Shown one piece after another: positions 1 through 10,637 of a stretch of 64,000 nt of DNA. The notes under the pieces were generated by a model that saw only the letters and a list, made by a program, of their open reading frames with translations, was not told the DNA's origin and did no database searches. The stretch comes from Allomyces arbusculus (Eukaryota > Blastocladiomycota > Blastocladiomycetes > Blastocladiales > Blastocladiaceae). Numbering within the stretch: position 1 is the first letter of the stretch; every line of letters starts with the position of its first letter. The DNA is taken from the NCBI GenBank assembly GCA_027604705.1, contig JADHYV010000027.1:236774-300773 (forward strand). Direction: 5' to 3'. Position numbers and translations under genes: made by a program.

Positions 1-219
1 GAACTGTAGGGCGGAGCATGTCTTCGCCCATTCCTTTTTGAGCATTTGGACGAGACCAAGGACGGACATTCCCTCATCTTGCCGCCTCGGCCATTTTCCC
101 TGGTTTCAATTGCCGAGTGGGAGGTGTGTTCCGCTTCCAAAGACGGATCACGCGAGCTGACGAAAAATGAACGCAATTGTATTTTGCGTCAGCTTGAGCT
201 GTCACAAATGAGCTCATAA

Positions 220-1824
220 TCACATCTCCACCTTAACGCTCTCTGATTGGGCGGCCGCCGCACGCCGCGCCCGCTGCGCTTGGTGGATCATTGCCGCGAG
301 TTTCTCTTGGCTTTCACGCAATGGTTTGGTGTTGCCCGTCATGGCCAAACGCCGGAGGTGGCCGTGTTGGACGAGCGGCATGAGCTGATTTACGATGCCA
401 TCGTCAATTATATGGTTCCGCGACAAGTCAAGCACCAGCAAGTTCGGCACAGCGTTGGCCAAGGCGGCCCAAAACGAGTCAACATCGGCTGTCAGGTCCC
501 ACGCGACGAGGGCAAGGGTGTTCAAATTCGCCAGACCAGAAAGCTCCGGGATCGCATCCCGCGCAAGCACCGTCAGTTCGTTCCGCTCAAAGAGAATCTT
601 GGGCTCGACGTGAAGTGACAGCAGCCGAGGGCATTTGCTGGCAATCGCCTGGAAGACGGCGCACAAGTGGCGCGCATCCTTGGGGTCAGGACGCCGCGGA
701 TAGTATTGCACTAAACGGAGCGTCGTGAGGGTCGCTGAAAGAGCGGCAACAATTGCGTCCGTCACATCGCGTTGGTCAAAGTTGGCGCCCGTCACATCGA
801 GCGTGACCAGATTTGGCACCTTGGCCACCGCCAGCGACGTCAGCAATTGGGCGACAACCACACTCTCGTTGCCATACGAGTTGCCCACCTTGAGGTAGAA
901 ATGGCGCAGCGAAACGGGCCACGCGACCGTGTACGGCGTAATCACATCACTGCCGTCCAAGTGCGGACCCCACAGCCCGTCGAGCCGCAAGGTTGTCAAA
1001 CCGGGTGGAAGACCGTGGTTCATGAGCCATTGCGAGGCGCTGAGCACAAAGGGCTTGTTCCACTCGCGTGAGTAAATCGAAATGTCAAACGACAGACACA
1101 AGTCGCGCACACGCGAGTTGGTGAGCAAGCGCGCCAAGCGACGAATCGGCACGTCTGCACCAGATGCAGCCAGCATTTTGTCGGCAAATTGCGTCTCTGC
1201 GGTCGCTAGAGTCTCCGGCAGGCCGCCCAGCGCATCAATCTCGTCGAGTATCGCCTCGAGCACGTCCAAGTCGTCGAGGCAGCCCAGCATGACACGTTGC
1301 GCGCGAGGGAGCACAAGTGAGATGAGATCCAATGTGGCATCGGCCAGATACAGCGACCGGAGCTGGTGGAATGGAATCGGGCCAATTGGCCGGTTTGTGA
1401 TCTGCTGGTTCAATTCGGCGACATGCGTGGGATCGGTTCGCTTATTCCAGTCGAACACTGTTGGGATCAGGTAGATGCCGCACAGAGAGCGTGCGGGTGG
1501 GCCGTACTTCCAGCAGCGCGCGTTGGCATCGCCGTCAACACCCATGCCCAAACTCATGACGTGACTCGTTGAATGCCCAAAGTACGCTTGAGGCTGCCCA
1601 GTGGCTGGATCTCCAGTGGCTGGATCCGTGCTGACCAGTGGCCAAGAAGCAGGCGCGGTACGGATCGCCATGGCAATTGCTGGAGCGTAGAAGCGAGGGG
1701 ACGTGCGCGCGAGCTGGATTAAAGCGACGCGGTCATTGTTGGCAAGGAAGAGCAGTATCAAATCGAGAGCACAATCCGGCAACTCTTCGATAATCGAATG
1801 CAGGGGCTGCTGGTTCGCGAACAT
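220..1824 (-). CDS. F-box-like / leucine-rich repeat protein, copy A
   Basis: Intact single-exon ORF of 534 aa starting at the ATG at 1824. Residues about 10-55 form an F-box-like helical module (LPDCALDLILLFL..DRVALIQLA), followed by the family signature AIRTAPASW. From about residue 150 to 510 the protein carries irregular ribonuclease-inhibitor-type leucine repeats such as LVTLDVTGANF and LLVLDLSRNHI. It ends in a basic Ala/Arg tail. Proteins of this build usually act as substrate receptors of SCF ubiquitin ligases, but Skp1 binding is inferred only from the fold-like pattern. It is closest to the pseudogene at 6066-7654 and more distant from the B-type copies at 4169 and 8590, all on the same strand. 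Copies share no introns, which fits tandem DNA duplication. Confidence 0.8.
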   Translation of the reverse strand: MFANQQPLHSIIEELPDCALDLILLFLANNDRVALIQLARTSPRFYAPAIAMAIRTAPASWPLVSTDPATGDPATGQPQAYFGHSTSHVMSLGMGVDGDANARCWKYGPPARSLCGIYLIPTVFDWNKRTDPTHVAELNQQITNRPIGPIPFHQLRSLYLADATLDLISLVLPRAQRVMLGCLDDLDVLEAILDEIDALGGLPETLATAETQFADKMLAASGADVPIRRLARLLTNSRVRDLCLSFDISIYSREWNKPFVLSASQWLMNHGLPPGLTTLRLDGLWGPHLDGSDVITPYTVAWPVSLRHFYLKVGNSYGNESVVVAQLLTSLAVAKVPNLVTLDVTGANFDQRDVTDAIVAALSATLTTLRLVQYYPRRPDPKDARHLCAVFQAIASKCPRLLSLHVEPKILFERNELTVLARDAIPELSGLANLNTLALVAWDLTADVDSFWAALANAVPNLLVLDLSRNHIIDDGIVNQLMPLVQHGHLRRLAMTGNTKPLRESQEKLAAMIHQAQRARRAAAAQSESVKVEM

Positions 1825-2289
1825 GGTGGATGGATCTGGCTTGTGGAAGCGTCACATTGGAATCGGTGTGCACGCAAACTGACGAGTGCGTGGGAGCGTG
1901 GACGACGTAACGACTGAGCTTGTGGTTCAGTGGAGACGAAGTGTCGTGTTCGGGTTCACAAATATGGAACCTACAACGAAAGAGGATGCGACGCAGTAAT
2001 GGTGGCCGTGAAACGGTGCGAACCACTACCGGCTGCGTCAAAATGTGAGAATGGTGATACACATCAGGGGCTAAACATGCGCATCAGGACCACTGAGGCG
2101 TTGAACACTCAAGCCGACCAGGAACGCGCTCTTGTGGACAATGTTTGTTCAGGTGCGGCAAATTGCTTGAGGAAAGAACGACAAATTGCCGTGAGAAGCA
2201 AGCTGTGAAGCGAGAGAACCTGTTCAAAGTGCGTGGTGAACATGAAAAACCGCCCACAAAGCCCGTCCTCTCTCCACAGCCGTTACGAC
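1825..2289. other. Intergenic, upstream of F-box/LRR copy A
   Basis: No ORF here resembles a protein family. It lies between the start of copy A and the end of the decayed copy at 2290-3800, so it should hold the copy A promoter. I see no clear TATA box. Confidence 0.5.
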
Positions 2290-3800
2290 AAAATCGACGC
2301 TGTGTTACTGCACGCCGCTGGACCTGCACCATTACAATTGCTCTGGCAAGCATCCCGCGTTCTCTCTTCAAGAACTGCGTGTCGTCCATATCCATGGGCA
2401 CGACTTTGCCGCCTTCGACGAGTGCACGAACAGCATCGCTGCAGCGACTTTGTCGAGACGGCGGTTCTCGGACAGGCAGAGCCGCTGCGGATTCGGCACG
2501 CCCATTCCAAGCCCCAAGATTACATTCCCATCCATGGCCGACAGCCCCCACCGCCGCATGAACAATCCACGAGATGTAGGAGCACGCGCAGCCGCGGAAT
2601 CGCATCGCCTGCAGGAATGGCGAGCCTCGCGCGAAATTGCTGCAGATGCACGCGCAGTTGCTGTGTGAGTACTTGGTAGAGAGCGCCGTCATGATCGTAC
2701 AGAATTCTCTGCGGATTTCATTGATCCCGCTGTCGCCATGCCCACATACTGCCCACCGGTTCCAGCGCACTGCACGCGAAACGACTTCAGCAACGAGGGG
2801 AGAATCGACACAATGGCGTTGGTAATAAACGTGGCCGGCATCAGTCGGAACAGTGCGAGGGAAGCGGCGGAACAACGTCAGAGGCAACAAGAATTCGAGA
2901 TAAACCAAGTACACGTTCCGACTCGAGCTTGAGGTGACAAAAAGCGAGCGACATGCTGTAACAGTTCGACCACAAGGATCCATCTGGACGCCGCGCACGG
3001 ACAGCGCCGTCAGCATTGTCGTCGAGAGCTGCAGCACAATCTCACATGCGGAAAAGCCACACTTGAATGTGGTCTTGTTCGGGAACGAAAGCATGCCACG
3101 GGACGTGGTGACCTCGAGAACGCAAATCCGCGCTAATGCCATCAGGTTCGTGAGCAGCGTCCACAATGGCACGATTTTCTCGTCGCCCATGCCAAACATC
3201 AACTCCGGCACGCAGATGGCCAGCTTGGTAATCATCCGTGAGAATCTCCCAGTTTGCTCAAGGGCATCGAGGACGCGAAGAGGCGTCACCACCGTGTTGG
3301 TAATTATCCAACACACTCGCCAGGCAGTCTCCAAACGCTCGCCGCTTGCGCGAGCGCATACTCCTCGCAAATGTCAAACCCGTGCAACTGGCGAAATGGA
3401 ATGAGCCGAATGAGAGTGCAGGTACGGCCCTGAGCAACAATGCACTCAGGCCATCTCGGATTCTGGTCGAGTTTCTCGACTGGGAGTAAGTAGGACTGCT
3501 GGGGCAGAACCAAGTGACAACTTTGACGTGGCGAGTGCCAGATCGCAGTAGCCGAGGATGCCCACTTGGTCAGTGTCACCAAAAAGAGTGCCCAGCGGGC
3601 GACGTCGACGGCGATCCAAATCCGCGAGCCGAAACCACGAAAAGGGTGCCGTTTGAATCACGATCCGGATGGCGGCGGCGTAGAACGATGGCGACATACG
3701 AGCAAGTTAAAACAGCGCGGTTCGGTCGACGCAAAATGAGCTGACCCAAGATGTTGACGAGCACGAAGGTTGGAACGGTGTCGAGGCGTGATGGCAGGGC
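2290..3800 (-). pseudogene. Decayed F-box-like / LRR copy
   Basis: Remnant of the same family, readable only by changing frame several times. The F-box-like start (LDTVPTFVLVNILGQL) lies near 3785. The AIRIVIQTAPFSW signature follows in a second frame near 3690-3650. A match to the LIPFRQLHGF block follows in a third frame near 3400. The C-terminal helix block (LVEGGKVVPMDMDDTQF) is near 2422-2370. A further switch is needed near 2800, where a different frame gives a block ending ILPSLLKSFRV like the repeats of copies B and B'. At least four frame changes mean it cannot encode a family protein. It is much more decayed than the pseudogene at 6066-7654, so it is probably older. Confidence 0.7.
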
Positions 3801-4168
3801 CAGAGCCTGGTCAGCGGGTGCCTTGATGTTTGGGCAGTGGGAGCCGCTATGAGAAAACGAGAATGACGGCGAATCGAAGGAGGTCACAAAGAAGGCCGGG
3901 AGCTTGGAACGGGAGCTTGTCCATGACCCAATGTCAGATGCCGGAAGATGATGGAGACTGGGAGACAGTTCTCCTCCTTTCTGCCGATTCGACATGTTGG
4001 CGGGATCAGGGCGAAGCAAGGGTGCAAGAAAAAAAAAGTCGGTTGATGGTTTGCCTGCGATTTGAGCGTTGGGTCCCGAAATAGTTGGCTCTCGCACGCG
4101 AGCGAAAGGCAAGAAATCAGACCATGTTTTCGATGCCATTTCATCCACCACGTCCAGCGTCGTTGGTG

Positions 4169-5710
4169 TCAGGCCGCATCCACAGCAGCCGCAGCAGCAC
4201 ACCGCTTCTGTCGTGCCCTCTTGATCGCCGCGGCCACCTGGTCGCGCCCGGAACGATCAACAAGCGTTCCAGTCAAGTTGATGCCCACGACGTTTCCGCG
4301 CTCAATCAGCGGCAGGAGAAGCGGCACGACTTGGCCAGTAATCCAGCGGTTGTTCGACAAATCCAGGCGCCGCAAGTTTGGAACGGCCGTCGCAAGTGCC
4401 AGAAACACGGCCTCGCCCGTGGCCATCATACCCCACTCACACAGCGAAATGTCCGTGAGGTTCGCGAGGGTACGGAGCCGCGGAATCACGTCTGCCACCA
4501 CCGCGGTCCGGTCGACAGCGGACACGGTGCAGCTGGCTGGAAATAGATGCAACCGCTTGAGATTGGGGCATTTGGCCGCGGCGCCATCGATGAGAGCGCG
4601 GAAGCGCGCCGCTAGAATGGAATTATTGGTCGCAACCGGTACAGCCGGAAAAACAGCGCCGACGCAAAGCACCGTCAGCGACGGCCGCAGGACTGCAATA
4701 ATGGCGTCCACAATAGATACGGATTCGGCAACGTTATTTAGAACGAGGGCGTCAAGGTGTGGGAGATCGGCGCCAGAGAGCGACACAAGAAGGTTGACCA
4801 CATGCACGTCGCCAAACCTGGTCTGCAAATCGAGCTCAATGCACCGCAGAGACGGTGGCCATTGCACGGCATCGTGAGATCCACGAGCCCACCCCTTGGC
4901 AAGCTGAATGCGAAGCGTCGTGAGCGTCGTCTGCGGAAGCCCCTCATCGAGAAACACGCTCGCAACTGGGATCTGGATGGATAAGGGTGGAGGCCATTCA
5001 ACGGTTGCCATGCTGCGCCATTGGGCGCGATCTTGCGTGAAGGTCAGGTTACGGATGCGGGATGCGGCAACGAGGCGGGCAAGTCGTGCCACGACAGCTT
5101 TCTCGTCGTCTGCCCATGGCTTGGTGTCTGGTAGAAGCACATCGACATCGGTCACAGCGTCCGGAATCCCACCAGCGAGCGCAATTGCATCAACTAGAGT
5201 GCGACTCGCTGTCACGTCTATCTCCCGCATGGACCACGCGATGCGGCGCACGTGCGGTAGCGTCGCAACCACAAATGACGGCGTAATATTCTGGCCAATG
5301 AACAGGCTCCGCAGGTCGCGCCGCGAGATTGGTCCAATAGGGTGGTCATCAACGCGTCGTATGTCCGTTGCCGAAAACACACCAACGGATGGGATCAAGT
5401 AGACGGAAGTCTCAAGAGGCAATCGCCAGGTCGTGATGCATGCGCCAAGCGACCCAACGAGTTCCAAGCTGCCGCGACAGGGAGCAGGTCGTCGCGTCTT
5501 TGCATCAACTGTGAGCCAGGACCAGTGGGCAGGCGCAGTTCGGACCGCGGTGCGGATGGCGGATGCGTAGAGAGCGGGCGACGCGCGGGCAAATTGAATG
5601 AGCGCAACACGATCCGTGGTGGCGAGACGGTCCATAATCACATTGTGAACAACAGTGGGAAGGGCCTCGATCCATGATTGCGGCAAGTTCGGTTGAGCGT
5701 TGGCGGCCAT
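4169..5710 (-). CDS. F-box-like / leucine-rich repeat protein, copy B
   Basis: Intact single-exon gene of 513 aa. I start it at the ATG at 5710 (MAANAQPN) because the in-frame extension upstream has no ATG. An F-box-like module lies at residues about 14-55 (IEALPTVVHNVIMDRL..DRVALIQFARASP), followed by AIRTAVRTAPAHW. LRRs fill the middle and C-terminal part, for example LRRLDLSNNRWI and NVVGINLTGTLV. It ends in an Ala-rich tail. It pairs with copy B' at 8590-10182: both share a block reading VGSLGAC or IGSLGAC and the end ..DRSGR..VAAAI... A role as an SCF substrate adaptor is inferred from architecture only. Confidence 0.8.
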   Translation of the reverse strand: MAANAQPNLPQSWIEALPTVVHNVIMDRLATTDRVALIQFARASPALYASAIRTAVRTAPAHWSWLTVDAKTRRPAPCRGSLELVGSLGACITTWRLPLETSVYLIPSVGVFSATDIRRVDDHPIGPISRRDLRSLFIGQNITPSFVVATLPHVRRIAWSMREIDVTASRTLVDAIALAGGIPDAVTDVDVLLPDTKPWADDEKAVVARLARLVAASRIRNLTFTQDRAQWRSMATVEWPPPLSIQIPVASVFLDEGLPQTTLTTLRIQLAKGWARGSHDAVQWPPSLRCIELDLQTRFGDVHVVNLLVSLSGADLPHLDALVLNNVAESVSIVDAIIAVLRPSLTVLCVGAVFPAVPVATNNSILAARFRALIDGAAAKCPNLKRLHLFPASCTVSAVDRTAVVADVIPRLRTLANLTDISLCEWGMMATGEAVFLALATAVPNLRRLDLSNNRWITGQVVPLLLPLIERGNVVGINLTGTLVDRSGRDQVAAAIKRARQKRCAAAAAVDAA

Positions 5711-6065
5711 GACGCGGAACGGACAGGCCGACAGACGACGATGACATGAGATTGCGGTGCAGCTGGTAGTTTGCGACAAGTCCGAAGCAGGAACCTGACG
5801 CAGTTCGAAAAAAGAGGTGCTGTATTCATGGGTGATTTATTTCATCGTGACGGCATGAACGCTTCGCTCGTGACGGGAACAGCAACCTCAGCACCAAACT
5901 GGCCCAGTGTGATCTGATCAGAAGGATGCCTGGTCGCATTTCCTCCACGTTACTTTTGTCCTCCAAGCTGCGCTTCTGCAACTGCGCGGCGTCCCCACAA
6001 ATGACACATAGCGTCAATTGCATCTTGCACTGTGCAAGGCCCATGCCCGACCACGACACCACATA
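5711..6065. other. Intergenic between copy B and pseudogene A'
   Basis: 355 bp with no supported gene. It should contain the copy B promoter and the former 3' end of copy A'. No clear TATA box was seen. Confidence 0.5.
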
Positions 6066-7654
6066 TCAAGCCACTTCCAACGCTCCACACTTGTTCTGAA
6101 CAGCTGCGGCGCGCCGCACCCACTGCGCCTGCTGGATCATTGCTGAGGGTTGCACGCGGCCTTCACGGGAAAATATGGTGCCCATCATGGCCAAACGTCG
6201 GAGGTGGCCGTGCTGGATGAGCGGCTTGAGCTGATTCACGACCGCATCGTCGAGGTTCTCGTTCTGCGACAGGTCAAGCACCAGCAGGTGGGGTACAGCG
6301 TCGGCCAGGGCGACCCAAAAGGAGTGATCGGCAGCCGTTAACTCCCACACAACAAGCACGAGCGTGGTCAGATTCGTCATGGCGCGAAGCATTGGGATCG
6401 CGTCGCGCGCAAGTACTGCGAGTTCATTGCGTTCAAAAAAGAATCTTGGGCTCGACGTGGAGCGACTGAAGCTGAGGGCACTTGTCGGCAATCGCATGGA
6501 ATACAGGGCAGACGTGTTCCGTATCGTTGGGTTTGGGGCGCCGTGGGTAATATTGTGCCAAAAGGAGCGTCGCGAGAGTCGCAGGAAGAGCCGCAGCGAT
6601 CGCGTCCGCGACTATTGATGAGCCAAAGTTGGCGCCCGTCACATCAAGCGTGACCAATTTCAGGACCTTGGCCGCCACTAGCGATGTCAGCGGCTGCGCG
6701 ACGACGACGCTCTCGTTCCCATACTCGTGGCCTAAGTTGAGATACAAATGGCGCAGCGAGACTGGCCACGCGACCGTGTTTGGCGGAATTTCCTCGCCAC
6801 CGCCAATGTACGGACCCCACAGCCAGTTGAGCCTCAGCGTCTTCAGCCCGCGCGGGAGACCGTGGTTCATGAGCCATTGCGAAGCGCGGAGCACAGCGGG
6901 CTTGTTCCACTCGCGCGAGCGAAGCGAAACGTCGAACGAAACGCACAACTCGCGCACATTGGATTTCCCCAGGACGCGCGCCAAGCGACGAATGGCCGCG
7001 TCGGTCCCCGTTTCAACGATCACCTCGTCAGTGAAATACATGCCCATTGTAGACAGACTCGTTGGAAGAGGAGAAAAGAGGGCAACTTCGTCGAGTATCG
7101 CCTCGAACACGTCCAAGCCGTCAAGAGAGCCCAAAGTGGCTAGCTGCGCCCGCGGGAGCACAGTCGAGATGAGGTCCAGCGTGGAATGAGCCAGATAGAG
7201 AGACCGAAACTGATGGAATGGGATCGATCCAAGCGCGCGGTTTGCAGGCTGCTGGTTCATTTCGGCAACATACCCGCGATCATCTTGCCTTTCCAGTCGA
7301 GCACGGCTGGGATCAGGATTATGCCGCGCTTGGTGCGCGCAGGTGGGCCGTACGTCCAGTAGAAGGCGGTGGCATCCCCGTCAACGCCCATCCCCAAACA
7401 CATGACGTGACTTGAATGTCCCAGGTACGCTGGAGGCTGCCCCGTAGCTGGATCCGTGCTGATCAGCGGCCAAAACGCAGGCGCAGCCCGGATCACCAAA
7501 GCAATTGCTGGAACGTGGAGGCGAGGGGACGCGCGCGCGAGCTGATCAGAGCAGCGCGGTCAATGTTGTCGAGGAAATGCAGCGTCGCGTCAAGAGCATG
7601 ATCCGGCAACTTCTCAAGCATCGACAGGAGCGCTTGGTGCGTGGTCGCGAGTAT
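6066..7654 (-). pseudogene. F-box-like / LRR copy A', recent pseudogene
   Basis: Aligns along its whole length with the intact copy A at 220-1824 but is broken in four places. (1) The ATG of copy A corresponds to ATA at 7654-7652. (2) A one-base deletion near 7545 shifts frame after the F-box-like segment LPDHALDATLHFLDNIDRAALI. (3) A frame change near 7262-7300 separates LDWKGK from the following NQQPANR block. (4) A one-base gain in a six-A run near 6438-6443 splits HVEPKILF from ERNELAVLARDAIP. Each piece is otherwise well conserved, so loss of function is probably recent. Sequencing error in the A run cannot be excluded, but four independent lesions make it unlikely as a full explanation. 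Confidence 0.8.
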
Positions 7655-8589
7655 GGCCGACTTTCCGACGTGCGAATGAATGAAGCTGTGGCGGTGATGG
7701 TGCTGGCAGCAGCGTGGACGAGCGTAGACAAGAGGGTGGACTGTGTTGCGGTGGTGACGGTCAGAGATGAAAGATGCAGGTAGAGCGTGCGCTTTGGCAG
7801 AGCCCAACATAGAGGGCCGAAAATCGACGGCGATACAAGTGGACCTGGACTTTGCTGCCACATAGATTTGGATGTGATGAAGCAAGCGGAGCCAAAACAA
7901 CATGAGCATGATTGGTAACATCCAACTGCCGGTTTCCTGTCAGGCACCACCATCAGAACACGCTCGGCGCTGCTGCTGCTCTTTGTCGCCGCCACCACGA
8001 CCGTGAAGAATTACCTCGGCGTTTTTTTAAGGCGTCGCTGCTCTGGTCACACAATCAAAGATGCCAGCAATGTCAATTGCAACAAAAGAGGGAGCGACGT
8101 CATATGCAACAATTGAGGGAAGCAGGGCCTTCACAATTGTCTAGCGATCCGCCTGTATCAATTATCACAGCAGAGCGAGCTGGAGGACAACTCTGGCGGC
8201 AAACAAAAAGTACTCAGCAAAAAACTGCTCAAAATAAGGTGCGGAAAGGGTCATGATGCAGGAACCGAGATCACCGACTGAATCACTGACCGCGTCAATT
8301 TTCCTCCACTTTGTGGAAAGTTGTTGCGTAACAAAAAAAACAAAAATACTATTCTCTTGTCGTGGGCTGGCCTGCGATGGTGCAATGCCAGCCGCCACCT
8401 AGTGGAGACAGGGCTTGTGCGAAAATGTTCAAGCCAAACATGGAGCGCAACAGGCGATCCTCCTGTCTGCATGAGTGACTTGGTGGGTTGCAAATGTGTA
8501 GCCTTGGATTTCAGCGTTGTGACAATGATGAATTGCTCTGAACCATGGACAAAGACCAAGAAATGCAGCTCACATCCAGTTCATTCGTG
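7655..8589. other. Intergenic between pseudogene A' and copy B'
   Basis: About 935 bp. Open frames here are short and match nothing I recognise. It should contain the relic promoter of A' and the 3' flank of B'. Confidence 0.5.
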
Positions 8590-10182
8590 TCACGACGTAT
8601 CCGCAACCGAGGCCATGCACCGATTCTGCCTTGCCGTGTTAATTGCTGCGGTCACCCGGTTGCGCCCAGAACGATCGATCAGCGTCTCGTTCAAATCAAT
8701 GTTCACAATTGTCCCACGCTTGATCAGCCGCAAAAGAAACGGCACGACTCTGCGTGTGAGGCAGCGGTTCTTCGACATGTCCAGGCGCTGCAGGTTTGGG
8801 ACGACCGCGAGCGCCGAATACACGGCCTTGTCCGTGGCCACCACACCCCATTCGCGAAGCGAAAAGTCTGTGAGGTTTGGGAGATTGCGGAGCCGCGGGA
8901 GCACGTTCACAGCAAGCGCGCGACGGTCGATGGCAGGCACGTCGCGGTCAACCGGGAAAAAGTGCAGTTGCTTGAGATTGGGGGATTTGGCCGCGAGCCC
9001 ATCAATGAGAGTACAGAGACGAAAAGCCAAAATGGACGCAATGCCTACGTCCACATCATTTCCACGAGCAGCACCAAAACGAAGATCTACCAGAGACGGA
9101 CGAAAGACGGAAATCATGGCGGATGTGACAGATTCGGACAGGGGCACACGGTTCAGGGTGAGCGTGTCGAGGAGCGGGAGTTTGGAACGAGCGAGGGAGG
9201 CAAATAATTGAGCCACTTGAGTTTCACAAACGCTATCCTGCAAATCGAGATCAATGCAGCGCAGAGACGATGGCCACGGCACGCAATCTTGTAACCCATG
9301 AGCCCATTGCTCTGCGAGATGAATGCGGAGCGTCATGAGCGTCAACTGGGGTAGCCCAAGTTCCAAAAATGTCTTCGCGATTGGGATACGAATGGGGGGA
9401 AATGAAGACCATTCAAAGTCGGTTGCGGTGCGCTGTGGGGGGCGATCATGCGTGAGCGTCAAATGGCGGACGCGGGATGCTGCAACGAGACGAGCAAGTC
9501 GGTCCACGATAGTCGTCTCGCCGACGCCAGCGTCGGTGCCAGCCCAAGACTTCGTATCGAGCACGCGCACATCAAAGTCGGTTACGGAGGCCGGAAATCC
9601 ACCAGTACTCTCAATCGCATCGACCAAAGCGCGGCTCTTTATGATATCCAAATCCTGCAGGCACCACGCAATGCGACGCACGTGCGGTAGCGTCGTGAGC
9701 ACAAACGATGACACAATGTTCTGGCCAATATGCAGGCTACGAAGATCGCGGTACGAGATTGGGCCAATAGGACGGTCGTCACGTCGCGTATCCGCGCAAG
9801 TCCAGTTCAGGCCACCAGACTTCGTGTTGGTCCAATACCGGCAGACTGCTGGGATCAAGAACACGGCCGTTTCGGGCGGCGAACTTCCTGGCTTGAAGCA
9901 CGCGCCGAGGGACCCAATTAGGCTCAATTCACCACGGCAAACAGCGGGTCGCTGTGTTGCAGGATCGACCGTGAGCCATGTCCAGATGGCAGGTGCAGTG
10001 CGAATTGCAGTGCGGATGGCGTTGGCGAAGAAAGCGGGTGACGTGCGGGCCAGTTGAATGAGCGAGGATCGATCGGAGGTGGCGAGATATCCCAGGATCA
10101 CGTTGTGAACGACGGTGGGTAGAGCTTCGATCGATGCCAGCTCGTGCGATGGGTTCTGCTGAGCGTTGACAAATGCCATCAT
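8590..10182 (-). CDS. F-box-like / leucine-rich repeat protein, copy B'
   Basis: Intact single-exon gene of 530 aa, starting at the first in-frame ATG at 10182 (a second ATG follows directly at 10179). The F-box-like region is at about residues 19-60 (IEALPTVVHNVILGYL..DRSSLIQLARTSP), then AIRTAIRTAPAIW. LRR blocks run to the C-terminus, for example LQRLDMSKNRCL. It is nearest to copy B at 4169-5710 and has the same domain order and length. A TATATATA tract lies about 140 bp upstream. Its likely role is an SCF-type substrate receptor, inferred from domain order. Confidence 0.8.
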   Translation of the reverse strand: MMAFVNAQQNPSHELASIEALPTVVHNVILGYLATSDRSSLIQLARTSPAFFANAIRTAIRTAPAIWTWLTVDPATQRPAVCRGELSLIGSLGACFKPGSSPPETAVFLIPAVCRYWTNTKSGGLNWTCADTRRDDRPIGPISYRDLRSLHIGQNIVSSFVLTTLPHVRRIAWCLQDLDIIKSRALVDAIESTGGFPASVTDFDVRVLDTKSWAGTDAGVGETTIVDRLARLVAASRVRHLTLTHDRPPQRTATDFEWSSFPPIRIPIAKTFLELGLPQLTLMTLRIHLAEQWAHGLQDCVPWPSSLRCIDLDLQDSVCETQVAQLFASLARSKLPLLDTLTLNRVPLSESVTSAMISVFRPSLVDLRFGAARGNDVDVGIASILAFRLCTLIDGLAAKSPNLKQLHFFPVDRDVPAIDRRALAVNVLPRLRNLPNLTDFSLREWGVVATDKAVYSALAVVPNLQRLDMSKNRCLTRRVVPFLLRLIKRGTIVNIDLNETLIDRSGRNRVTAAINTARQNRCMASVADTS

Positions 10183-10322
10183 GGCTCGAAACAGACTTGT
10201 TGGTGGGATTTTCGGGACAGACACGGCTGCATGAGCTTGCGGTGCGAAGCTGGTGGATTGCGATCAGTTTGAAGCAGGTCGGATTTGAAGAAGAGAGCCG
10301 TGCAGCTGTCCGTTGGCGATGA

Positions 10323-10330
10323 TATATATA
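10323..10330 (-). promoter_or_regulatory. Possible TATA box for copy B'
   Basis: The sequence TATATATA lies about 140 bp upstream of the copy B' ATG. It is a perfect short palindrome, so strand cannot be told from the motif. It is placed on the minus strand because of the gene next to it. Confidence 0.35.
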
Positions 10331-10637
10331 CGTTTCTGCGAAGCGGTGGTTGCGCGAGACGCTTTACTTTTAGTGCGGGACACACCACGGTTCAAACGTG
10401 ATCTGACCTCTGACCGAGGAGATCACCGAGCGCGTCGCCCTTCCTCCACGTTGCCATTGACGACGCCGGCGTTGCGCTTCTGCTGCAAATCGCGCCGACT
10501 GCCAACTGCAAGTCGCGGCATTCGAATCCCAATTTTTCTTTTCCAGCAGGGCTGCTGCAGCTGTTGCCGCTTGAACCGCAATTTCTTGGCCCGCCAACTT
10601 GACCGACCACCCAACCGACCACGAGCATCCTTCCACC

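Noticed and set aside
10500-10525. tRNA-like B-box (ATTCGAATCC)
   Set aside because: The flanking bases cannot form a T stem and no matching anticodon or acceptor arm is present.
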